The position numbers and the translations under genes are program-made. Source: Amphibalanus amphitrite (Eukaryota > Arthropoda > Thecostraca > Balanomorpha > Balanidae). Taken from it: 64,000 bases of DNA. The notes beneath the pieces are model-generated. The model ran no database searches, was not told where the DNA came from, and saw nothing but the letters and a program-made list of their open reading frames with translations. The stretch covers positions 23,741 through 87,740 of the forward strand of contig NW_024883423.1 of the NCBI RefSeq assembly GCF_019059575.1. The letters are read 5' to 3'. This document shows positions 55,563-64,000 of the stretch, piece by piece (within the stretch, counting starts at the first letter, position 1; each line of letters opens with the position of its first letter).

Positions 55563-58500
55563 ATGCGACCCTCAAGAACGGATTCCGGTTGGACCGTGTT
55601 TCCGCTGCGACTTCTGGCAGCCATCGTACTGTTTCTCACCTACCTGTCTCTGCGACACATTAGCTCATGCCCGACGGTCGGTGTTGTAAACTACACACCA
55701 TACATCCTACCGAATCAAGGGAACCGTACTTTAAAAGTAGGTAAAACCAAGACAGTGTTTTTCAGACGCCGAGCCTCCTACAGTGCGAACTCGGTCGCCA
55801 CCAGACAGTACGGGCGAATCACCTTCGTGCGCCCAGTACTCTTGGCTGGAGACATTGAGCTGAACCCAGGTCCCAAAACGCGCAAGTGCACCTCACAAGA
55901 CCAGTCGGCCAAGGCTGAGAATACTTGCGCTGCCTGCCCAAACAAGTCGACCAGGAAAGCGGCGATAATATGCCGCGCCTGCGGAGACCGATGGCACACG
56001 TCCTGTGCGAAGTTGACCCTGACCCAGGCCCGTGCTCTCAGGATATGGCACTGCAGAACCTGCCTCGGGGCGTCAGCTCTCGCACCTGCTGACTCGCTGC
56101 AGCAGAGCAACGTATCGTCGGCGGGTACACAGTCAACTAACCTTGCTGAGTATCTCGCCGAGCTGAGGCGCGCCGGTCTCGTCGTTAAACAAATCCCGAA
56201 AGCCGCCCGGATCACCGCCGCCGATTGCCTAGCCAAACTCATCGACGAGGCAATTTCCGATCAAAACATCAGTACATGGCGCCGCCTCTTGTCATTCGCT
56301 TTTTTGGCTCTCCGTGCACCCACGAAGGTCACAGGTGAGCGGCGTCAGTCATCGGCGACCACAATCAAACGCCAGATCGCCCGCTTCGAGACGGGAGTAG
56401 ATCTCTCCCCCATCAACGATCGACGACCAAACCACCAGCACTCCTCAAACGACCGCCTCGCCCACCGGGTACGCTCTAAATGTGCAGACGGCGATATAAA
56501 AGCAGCATTAAGGGCCCTGACGTCTACGGACGACTTTCTTAAACCCACCCGCGAAGTGCTGCAAACCCTCCAAGAAAAACACCCCGCGGCGCCTCATGAC
56601 GAAGCCCTCCCTCCGGCTCCGACGGACGATGGTTTTCCTCCTTTGCAAGTCACTACGGAACAGGTCCGTTCCGCCATCAACACGATGCCAACCGGTTCAG
56701 CTGGAGGTCTGGACGGCTTAAGACCACTTCATTTACGGCAGCTCATATCCACCCACGCCGCAGAGCCGGGCCGCCGCCTTCTGACATCTTTAACCGCACT
56801 AACCAATCTAGCGCTGGCGGGACGCATCCCGGAGTGTGCACACGGCGCCTTCTATGGCGCTGCACTCTTTGCCCTTCGAAAGAAGGACGGTGGTATACGC
56901 CCTATTGCCGTAGGAAGTGTATTTCGCCGCTTGGCCTGCCGCATTGCTGCTCACCATATGTCATGCGTTCTTGGCCCGGAGCTCAGGCCGATCCAGCTAG
57001 GAGTAGGAACCCGCTTAGGATGTGAGGCAGCCGTGCACGCGGTTCGCGAGTGTATATATCGCGCACAAGATACCTCCGCACCCTCTGTACTAGTTAAAGT
57101 GGATGTGCGAAATGCTTTTAACACAATCAGAAGGGATGTAATGCTTACGAGCGTAGCCGATCGTAGTCCAGAAACATACCGAATTCTGTACCAAGCATAC
57201 AGCACACCCACCCCCTTATGCATAGAAGGCGACGTGATTATGTCATGCGCTGGTGTACAGCAAGGCGATCCGCTCGGCCCAATAGGTTTTGCCTTGGCCG
57301 TCGACTCCTGCGCAAGACGTCTACAATCTCCACTGAATATCTGGTATCTCGATGACGCAACCCTCGCTGGGTCAGCCAGTGTCGTTGCGTCCGACCTCCG
57401 TCTGCTTTGCCAAGAATTACCCGAGCTCGGCCTCGAATTGAACAGTTCAAAATGTGAATTCTCCTTTCTGGGTAATCGGTCATCTGATAAATGCGCCACC
57501 ACCATCGACGAAGTTATAAGTGCTCTTCCCGGTATAACAGAAACTCCCTTGCACAACCTAACCCTACTGGGCTCACCTCTTCATGATTCAAGCATAGCCA
57601 CTGCCACAAACAACGCCAAAGATGTAATTAAAACACTCTGTAAACGCATCCTCTCCCTAGACACCCATACGGCCTTATTCTTTTTAACCCACTACTTAGC
57701 AGCGCCCCGACTGCAATATCTCCTGCGATCCAGTCCCATGTACTTAGATAGCACGGGACTGCAGGCCATCGACGCCATTACGCGATCGGCGCTCACAGAC
57801 ATATGCAATGTCAGTATAAGAGACGAGGCTTGGACACAGGCTTCCCTCCCGGTTCGGTACGGGGGTCTAGGCGTTAGATCAGTCGAACGTTTAGCTCTTC
57901 CCTGTCACTTAGCATCTCTGACTGAGGCATCCTCTCTCGTTTCGTCAATTCTTTGCAATCTAGGAAACATGTATGATGTCACACTGGCCAGGAAACCTGC
58001 GCTTGACCGACTCCTCCCTCTAATCGGTGAGGCAACACTCCCCGACCCCTCTATGCCAGGACAGCAGAGGGCTTGGGACGACCTGGCATCGGAGGCTAGC
58101 TACAAACAGTTACTCCGCGAAACAAATCAAATCCACAGAGCTCGTTTACTTGCCGCCACCCAGCCCCACACAGCCGCATGGCTTCAAGCAGTACCGGTCC
58201 CCAGCCTTGGTCTTCTTTTGGACCCGGAATCCGTAAGAATAGCAGTGGCTCTCCGTCTTGGCGCCGCTATAAGTGAGCCTCATGCCTGTCGCCTATGCAG
58301 CCGCCCGGTTGACAGGTTGGGTCATCACGCCTTATCCTGCAGCAAAAGTGCTGGTCGATTCCCCCGTCATGCCGAGCTGAACGATTTGGTGAAGCGCAGC
58401 CTCGCTGCATCTGGCGTCCCGTCCGTCCTCGAGCCTACTGGCCTTGACAGAGGTGACGGCAAGCGTCCTGACGGGCTTACCACATTCCCTTTTAAAGGCG

Positions 58501-59270
58501 GAAAATGCCTGATCTGGGACGCGACATGCACAGATACTTTTGCTGAAAGCAGCCTGACAAAATCGGCAATAAAACCAGGATCAGCGGCCCGGGCCGCAGA
58601 GGATCGAAAGGTGCAGCGGTACGCCTCCTTATCATCCCAGTACATTTTCGTTCCATTGGCGGTCGAAACATCAGGCGTTGTTGGCCCCAGTGCCATCAAC
58701 CTAGTGCAGGAACTCGGCCGTAGGATCACAGCAGTAACCGGCGAGAGGCGCGAGACGGCCTGGCTATGGCAAAAAATTTCTATTGCCGTCATCCGCGGAA
58801 ACGCGGTAGCAATAAGAGGCTCTGCTGATCTTTCCTCCTCCATGAGCCCCGCCAACCAAACCTCACCACCACGTGCAGCTCCACATCATACACCGAAACA
58901 ACAGACTTATCATGACACCCGTAACACTCAGGCCCACTTCTCTCACACCCTCCCTCAGCCACGATCACCAGCTCAATCCAACCCAACAGCACCACCATCC
59001 CCAGCGCTTGAAACCCACGACTACGACACACCATCAGCATCCCACTCTTTTGCCGGACACCAAGACATACCATCATCACCCTCAAAATCCATCAGCTCAA
59101 TCTCTACTCGCCTTATAATGTATAGAAAGATATATGAGGAAATGAGGGCAAGTTTTGTGCTACAAGGTGTCGATCTGAGCCGCGACCCTCTGGCGGACCC
59201 AGACCTGGCTCCATACCTCATGCGCGGTGTTACTCAGTGTCCTGACTTATCGTGTCTAGCTCAGCCTTAG
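55563..59270 (+). CDS. LINE polyprotein: hydrophobic leader, 2A, PHD-like finger, RT, endonuclease
   Basis: From the ATG at 55563 the frame runs about 1,235 codons without interruption. Residues about 10-30 form a hydrophobic stretch (FPLRLLAAIVLFLTYLSL). Residues about 92-104 read LLAGDIELNPGP, a textbook 2A ribosome-skipping motif, which would release a leader of about 103 residues. Next is a PHD-like finger (CAACPN...CRACGDRWHTSC...WHCRTC). The reverse transcriptase has GSAGGLDGLRP, VKVDVRNAFNTI, QQGDPLGP and the catalytic YLDD (about 57344). Near the C-terminus CRLCSRPVDRLGHHALSC (CX2CX8HX4C) precedes GKRPDGL...IWDATC, the zinc motif and PD...D core of a restriction-like endonuclease. A Pro/His/Thr-rich tail follows. 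All key residues I can check are present, so this copy may be recent. Confidence 0.88.
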   Translation: MRPSRTDSGWTVFPLRLLAAIVLFLTYLSLRHISSCPTVGVVNYTPYILPNQGNRTLKVGKTKTVFFRRRASYSANSVATRQYGRITFVRPVLLAGDIELNPGPKTRKCTSQDQSAKAENTCAACPNKSTRKAAIICRACGDRWHTSCAKLTLTQARALRIWHCRTCLGASALAPADSLQQSNVSSAGTQSTNLAEYLAELRRAGLVVKQIPKAARITAADCLAKLIDEAISDQNISTWRRLLSFAFLALRAPTKVTGERRQSSATTIKRQIARFETGVDLSPINDRRPNHQHSSNDRLAHRVRSKCADGDIKAALRALTSTDDFLKPTREVLQTLQEKHPAAPHDEALPPAPTDDGFPPLQVTTEQVRSAINTMPTGSAGGLDGLRPLHLRQLISTHAAEPGRRLLTSLTALTNLALAGRIPECAHGAFYGAALFALRKKDGGIRPIAVGSVFRRLACRIAAHHMSCVLGPELRPIQLGVGTRLGCEAAVHAVRECIYRAQDTSAPSVLVKVDVRNAFNTIRRDVMLTSVADRSPETYRILYQAYSTPTPLCIEGDVIMSCAGVQQGDPLGPIGFALAVDSCARRLQSPLNIWYLDDATLAGSASVVASDLRLLCQELPELGLELNSSKCEFSFLGNRSSDKCATTIDEVISALPGITETPLHNLTLLGSPLHDSSIATATNNAKDVIKTLCKRILSLDTHTALFFLTHYLAAPRLQYLLRSSPMYLDSTGLQAIDAITRSALTDICNVSIRDEAWTQASLPVRYGGLGVRSVERLALPCHLASLTEASSLVSSILCNLGNMYDVTLARKPALDRLLPLIGEATLPDPSMPGQQRAWDDLASEASYKQLLRETNQIHRARLLAATQPHTAAWLQAVPVPSLGLLLDPESVRIAVALRLGAAISEPHACRLCSRPVDRLGHHALSCSKSAGRFPRHAELNDLVKRSLAASGVPSVLEPTGLDRGDGKRPDGLTTFPFKGGKCLIWDATCTDTFAESSLTKSAIKPGSAARAAEDRKVQRYASLSSQYIFVPLAVETSGVVGPSAINLVQELGRRITAVTGERRETAWLWQKISIAVIRGNAVAIRGSADLSSSMSPANQTSPPRAAPHHTPKQQTYHDTRNTQAHFSHTLPQPRSPAQSNPTAPPSPALETHDYDTPSASHSFAGHQDIPSSPSKSISSISTRLIMYRKIYEEMRASFVLQGVDLSRDPLADPDLAPYLMRGVTQCPDLSCLAQP
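55842..55874 (+). other. 2A ribosome-skipping motif in the LINE ORF
   Basis: Encodes LAGDIELNPGP; the skip would fall between the last Gly and Pro. The D(V/I)ExNPGP core is fully conserved. Confidence 0.85.
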
Positions 59271-61757
59271 CTGTAGTTATCTGTGCATATTTGTATACCT
59301 ATTTGAGGTGCATGTTTGTACTGTTTTCTTTGTTTGAATACACTCAGCGACCTGCCCGGTCGTGTGGCGCCGACGTCTGGGCCGGATCGATGGCGACAGC
59401 TTCAACCGGCAGCTCTACAATGTCGACTGGAGCCCGGTTTTCCGGACACAGCAGACGGAGAAGTGGGAGGCGTTCTGTGGTATCTTCCTCCGCCAGTTGG
59501 ACACAGTAGCGCCTGTTGCAAAGGTGCAGCAACGAGCGCCCGGGAGCCTGTCTGTCTCAGCACCCACCAGAGACCTGATGGCCCGTCGGAGACAGGCCCT
59601 GCGCCCTGGCGGTGACCGAGAAGACTACAAGGAGCTGAACCGCCTGTGCCGCGCGGCTGTTCGGAAAGACCAGCAGAACCACATTCAGCAGGAGCTGGCC
59701 AAGGCGGGACCCAGTAAAGTCTGGAGGGTACTTCGGCCCATTATTGGCAACAAGAAGGAAGTGTCGGTGCCCAATGCCACGCCGGATGCACTAAACGACT
59801 ACTACGTAAACATCGGGCCAAGCACAGCTGCAAGCGTCCCCCAGCCTGCAACGCCAGTGCCGATCAGGCTGCCGCGTGTCACCACCAGCGGGTTCAGACC
59901 GCAGCCGATTGACATCGAGTCACTGGGCCAGCTCCTGATGCACATGAAGCCGTCCAATTCAACTGGTATTGACGGGGTTAGTGTCAGCATGTTCCAAAAG
60001 TTCTACTGGGGCATGGGTCACGTCCTCCTGGATATCCTGAACTCCAGCCTCACCACCAACAGCGTGCCCAGCCCGTGGAAACACGCAATGGTAACACCGA
60101 TTCCCAAAGGACAGGGACCATCTGAGCCAGCAAACACCCGGCCGATTTCCATCCTACCGGCAGTGGCAAAAGTTGTCGAACGAGTCGTACAGCGCCAGCT
60201 GGTTCAGTACATGGAGGTGAACCGGCTGTTGTCTGCCACCCAGCACGGCTACCGTCGCGGACACAGCACCGAAACGGCACTCGGTGTTATATCAGACCGT
60301 GTGCTGGAAGCGATGGATGCTGGAGAGGTATCGATACTGGTGCTATTAGACCTGTCAAAATGCTTTGATGTGGTGCCGCACCGCAGGCTGTTGGACAAAC
60401 TCGCGCTGTACGGGGTGGAAACGGAGTGGTTTGCGGACTACCTCAGCGGCCACACGCAGCAAGTGCAGATGCCCAGCGGCGACGGTGGATACGTACGATC
60501 CGGTGTGAAGCCGAACACGATCGGCGTGTACCAGGGCGGATCACTTAGCTGCACATTGTATACGGTGTTTGCAAATGAAATGTATCTGTATCTACCTGCC
60601 AATGTCACGATGGTCCAGTTCGCTGACGACACCCAGCTCCTTGTAAGCGGCAAAAAGCGCGACTTGCCACAGGTGATAGAACGAATGGAACAGGCTCTTG
60701 AGTGTTTGTACCAATGGTTCTGTACCAACTCAATGAAGCTTAATGCAGCTAAGACGCAAGTTGTCGTGCTTGGAACTCCTGCTATGCTCCGAGGACTGCC
60801 GTCTGTCACACTAAATGCGATGGGTACTGTAATTCCAGATTCTAATCTAGAGTCGTCAAAAACTTAGGAGTGATTATGGACAACCATTTGAAGTTCAATG
60901 ATCATGTCGATCATATCACTGCTAAATGTACCGGCGTCCTTATCGGTCTGATGCATGCCAAACATGTTATACCAAAGGTATCTCTGTCAGTGATAGTAGA
61001 AGCGCTTGTGAACTCACTCATCAGGTACTGCATATCAGTGTACGGCACGTGTGGAGTCACTCAGCTTCATCGCGTGCAGAGACTTTTAAACTTTGGTGCT
61101 CGTGTCATTAGCGGTCGTCGTAAATACCACCATATTAGCGATGTACTCCGCGACCTGCAGTGGCTGAATGCACCTAGCCTTGTTAAGTACCACCGGATCT
61201 GTGTGGTGCACACGCTCGCTACGACGGGCAAGCCCGAAGTTCTCGCAGAAACTATCGGTCGCACCGTGCACCACTCGTACCAGACACGTGCTGCGGGCAA
61301 CCACATGTTGCCGAGAATTCGCACTGAAGCTGGTCGACAGCGGCTCTGCTACGACACTGTGCGCGAGTATGACCGCTTACCGTTCGATGTCACCGCTCGC
61401 AACTTTCGACACCAGCTCAAAAAGCACATTTTTATGGAGCAGTCTGCGATGTCTAGTTAGTTTCAGTTGAGCACTGTGTCTTGAACCTTGTGTATTTACA
61501 TATTTGACGTATTGCAATGAAAAGCCATGTTCCATGGATTTGCTGTGAATAAAGTATCTGTATCAGTATCTGTATCAGTCGCCACAGCCGCTGACGCCAG
61601 TGTCCAAATAGCTCCAAACAATATCCGGCCCTGTATAGCAGGATAAGCCATCAGAGGCGGGAGTGATCACCGGAACGGGCTGCATGGTACAGGACGGGCT
61701 GGGAACACGTCAACTCCAGCATGACGTGTTCCCAGTGTACCTGCATGTAGTTTCTTT

Positions 61758-61840
61758 CTTAGGTGTTGTTTTTATCCGCTGGGACTGAGAGCGTGAGATG
61801 ATGTTTTTCGTACTACGCTGGAGTACGAAAAACATCATCT
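61758..61840. mobile_element. 83-bp hairpin mini-insertion (copy)
   Basis: Perfect 21-bp stem at 61794-61842. The right flanking repeat reads CATGTAGTTTATTT. Confidence 0.75.
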
Positions 61841-63585
61841 CATGTAGTTTATTTATTCCTCAGCAGTTGTCATCCCCTTGGCGTTAGTGTTTCGCGTCCC
61901 TCCATTGATCACTCCCGCCTCTGATGGCTTATCCTGCTATACAGGGCCGGATATTGTTTGGAGCTGTTTGGACACTGGCGTCAGCGGCTGTGGCGACCGA
62001 CGGCCGAGCCGACGGCGTGCACAGCTCAGCTGTCTGAGGTCAGGGCTGCGACACAGCTCAGCTATCTCGGGTCAGGACCGTGACCTATGAAAGGACCCAG
62101 AGAGGGATCTAACATCGGTGACTCCCTGCTTAACCCTAACAATCCCCACTTTTTTGTCCGCGATATAAAAAACACATGCGGTTAGAGTACCTGTGTCGAT
62201 TTAATTAAAGTTTATTATGTCAAAGTTTCAAAACATCAATCCGGTCTGCATGTCTGACTGCTCGCAGAACGGTTCTAGAGGCAGTGTCAGCGCGCGCGGA
62301 ACGGTCCTCAGATATGTCCACTTTCAAGCGCGGAACGGTCCTTCTGCGCCACCAGACTCCTCTCCCTCTCCCCTCCCCCTGTCCGCTGGTCTATGTCAGA
62401 CGCCAGTACACCACTGACCTCCCCTACCCTCTCCTGACCTTCTCAGGTGCCAGCTGAGACGCTGGTCGGCCTACAGAACCTGCTCGTTCACCTGCGGGAC
62501 GTCTCGGCAGAGAACGCGCACGTCTACCAATACCGACTCTGGGACGCTAAGAGGGTCAAGGTGGAGACCGCCCAGAACAGGGTATGTAACACAGACCGTA
62601 ACACAAGCCGTAACGCAGGTCGTTACACAGGGCGTAAAATAGATTGAACACAGACTGTAACATAGATCGAACACAGACCGTAACACTGGCTGCGTACGTG
62701 CGGGCACTCGGCCGGCCGGAACTGGGCTGGATCCATTGGGCAATGAACAGGTGCTTTCTGTGACAGCGTCACCGCTGCAGGTCAGTCAGGGACACACAGA
62801 CACTGCACCCGGCGCCCTTGTGCATGGTACAGGGCTCGCGGGTTTTAGCGGTAGGTTTTGCACCTAGAAAATTTAGTGTACTTCAGGCTATATCTTCGTC
62901 GTCTTAAGCTTTTAAGTGTTGAAGATGCGATCGACTTGTTGGGTAACAAGCCGGCCATGATCGTGTAAAATGGCTTCATCGTAGATCGATTAGTTTCTGA
63001 GATATAACCGGAAATGTAAAAGTGCAAAACCTACCGCTTAATCTCGCGAGACCTGTACCTGAGCCCTGAGCGCGCCCATATGTCGCCCCCAGGGCGTGTC
63101 GCCGGACGGTTCTGTGTGTCGGACTGAAACCTGAACCTGCCTGAGTGTTATGCTATGACTCCCCAGGGCGTGTCGCCGGATGGGGCGGCCCTCTACCGGG
63201 ACGGGCTGCGGCGGGCCACCAACGGCCACCCGTTCTCCGCCGAGGAGGTACAGAAGGTCGTCAGCCGGGTTAACCAGCTCTCCAGCTAGCGGCGCAGAGG
63301 TCAGTCACCGCACCGGGCGTATTGCACGGGGACCCTAACAGACGCCTCACTCCTTTCCCTCATCTCAGTTGTTCTTTCATTTTTTTATTATTATAAGTAA
63401 TGGAGACAGACCAGAGCATTTTCGGTGCATTTATTAGGGTCATGTTACTCCAACGGGGTTGCGTTGTCGGCACAGTCCTGTCTGGTCTGTGTGCTGCGGC
63501 GATGCTCTGCCATCCGGTGACCCAACGCCACTGTCCGCTGACCGAGTGTCGGCTCTCTGCTGACCGTGTAACGTCTGTCCGTCAG

Positions 63586-63707
63586 GGTGGTGGCCGTGAA
63601 CGCCTGTCGGACGGCGCCGGAGGGCAGCGCCGGCCGGCTGCTGTCACTGCTGGACCAGCTGCGGCTGCCGGACGCCGGAGCGCTGCCCGACTGGGGTCTA
63701 CATCCTG
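63586..63707 (+). pseudogene. Gene 3'-end copy 11, block C only (cut by window edge)
   Basis: Block C in the four-G form with acceptor GTCCGTCAG and donor GTATGT. The following foldback and blocks A and B lie beyond the right edge. Confidence 0.55.
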
Positions 63708-64000
63708 GTATGTTACTGGGAGCGGCACGGTGTGTGTTGGGTGCTTCTGACGGTCAGTTGTAGTAACTGTTAGTTCCTCTACTGGCCACCAGGTGAAAAG
63801 CGTATTAGCTGTACAGCAATGTAGAGTTGCTTCAGTTTTGGCGTACCTAAACTTTTTCCTCTTCCGCTCACCATTCACCACCAGAGTCAGCAGCGTCTCG
63901 GCTGGCGGTCCAGTCAGTCAGAGCGAGTGTCTTCACTCGCCACAGCGGGCCGGACCCATTACAGGGCAGCAGAGTTATCAGTTACCAAGCCTTGGCCTAT

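Larger units (their letters stand above)
54927..59347 (+). mobile_element. LINE with 2A, PHD-like finger and restriction-like endonuclease
   Basis: Flanked by a 13-bp target duplication CGACCTGCCCGGT (54914-54926, 59348-59360). It has a 5' UTR of about 635 bp, one ORF, and a short 3' UTR of about 77 bp without an obvious poly(A). The C-terminal CCHC plus PD...D arrangement is that of restriction-like-endonuclease LINEs (R2/R4/NeSL/HERO type), not APE-type LINEs. The insertion site is the endonuclease region of another LINE, so no rDNA target specificity is seen here. Confidence 0.87.
53377..61460 (+). pseudogene. CR1-group LINE polyprotein, split by nested insertions
   Basis: The ATG at 53377 opens a Pro/Arg/Ala-rich N-terminus of about 165 residues, then an APE endonuclease (GQLNVQSLKPK, ALCETWL, VIAGDLNCC, PHDYTRVVL). 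The endonuclease is interrupted at 54317 by the SINE and at 54926 by the inner LINE. Removing each with one copy of its target duplication restores the same frame, so the host LINE was open when hit. Reverse transcriptase follows from 59361: PISILPAVAKVVERV, QHGYRRGHSTETAL, LLDLSKCFDVV, GVYQGGSLS and the catalytic FADD near 60620. A frame change near 60865 moves the last 196 codons (to 61460) to another frame. Confidence 0.84.
53206..61574 (+). mobile_element. CR1-group LINE interrupted by a SINE and a second LINE
   Basis: Inserted in a foldback left arm between GGCTCGGCCG and TCAGTCGCC. The 3' tail is a TATCAGTATCTG-type repeat after AATAAA. Own sequence is 53206-54317, 54657-54926 and 59361-61574. 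Without the insertions it would be about 3.6 kb with a single long ORF. Confidence 0.87.
53016..62184. repeat. Foldback element interrupted by nested LINE
   Basis: The left arm is split between 53205 and 61575 by a CR1-group LINE. The spacer carries the hairpin mini-insertion at 61758-61840. Confidence 0.8.
50341..63289 (+). pseudogene. Gene 3'-end copy 10 (C 50341-50462, A 62447-62581, B 63167-63289)
   Basis: The C-A intron is about 12 kb. It contains Penelope-like copy 2 and a CR1-group LINE that is itself interrupted by a SINE and another LINE. Block C has the four-G form. Blocks A and B are open. Confidence 0.55.
691..64000 (+). repeat. Tandem array of gene-3'-end units (at least 11 units)
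   Basis: The same ordered set of blocks recurs from 691 to the window edge: foldback right arm, pyrimidine-rich intron end, block A, 192-bp palindromic element, block B, block C, a short tandem duplication, and foldback left arm. Block A starts at 1371, 5138, 10440, 19366, 23058, 27127, 30027, 42178, about 46365, 49202 and 62447. The shortest uninterrupted spacing is 2,900 bp (27127 to 30027). Units with two foldbacks are about 3.7-3.8 kb, and longer spacings are explained by mobile-element insertions. Units are mostly well over 95 percent alike by eye. The array continues past the right edge. Confidence 0.93.

Noticed and set aside
54927-59347. R2 element marking ribosomal DNA
   Set aside because: The nuclease type is R2-like, but the flanking DNA is another LINE and no rRNA sequence is present in the window.
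691-64000. CRISPR array or prokaryotic operon
   Set aside because: The repeats are kilobase-sized and contain introns and eukaryotic retroelements. There are no short spaced repeats or cas-like genes.

Overview
The window is eukaryotic nuclear DNA, most likely from an invertebrate animal and probably an arthropod. The evidence is exons flanked by canonical GT/AG splice sites, several invertebrate-type LINEs, a Penelope-like element, a Ty3/gypsy element, a tRNA-derived SINE and TTAA-flanked MITEs, with no operons. The species cannot be named from the sequence.

Bases 1-690 are single-copy flank. From about 691 to the right edge the window is one tandem array of at least eleven diverged units with a basic length of about 2.9 kb. 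Each unit carries three exon-like blocks, called C, A and B here. Read in the order C-A-B they have compatible phases and end in a stop codon, so the repeated segment looks like the last three exons (about 125 codons) of a protein-coding gene I do not recognise. Block C carries an extra G in all copies but one, and other copies are damaged as well, so the array is best read as pseudogenic 3' ends of a gene. The C-A intron contains a long inverted-repeat (foldback) element, single in some units and doubled in others. The A-B intron contains a 192-bp palindromic MITE-like element.

The units are loaded with mobile elements. In order these are: a 5'-truncated LINE (5657-6887); two copies of a 1.17-kb piggyBac-like MITE (8953-10119, 25637-26806); a whole-looking Ty3/gypsy fossil with near-identical LTRs (12759-17905); an I-superfamily LINE with RNase H whose 5' end is fused to antisense foldback sequence (30556-36972); a minus-strand CR1/L2-like LINE (38390-41212); and two copies of a Penelope-like element whose reverse transcriptase ORF runs out into array sequence in place of its GIY-YIG end (43560-45543, 50585-52569). 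The last is a CR1-group LINE (53206-61574), itself interrupted by an antisense SINE (54318-54650) and by an almost intact LINE (54927-59347). That inner LINE encodes a hydrophobic leader, a 2A motif, a PHD-like finger, a reverse transcriptase and a C-terminal restriction-like endonuclease.

Unit-to-unit spacing shows higher-order duplication. A block containing the Penelope-like element recurs at about 7,024 bp, and a block containing the piggyBac-like MITE recurs at about 16,684 bp. The elements in those blocks were copied with the units and were not inserted twice. The array has therefore grown by unequal exchange while collecting transposons, and nested insertions give a relative order of events.
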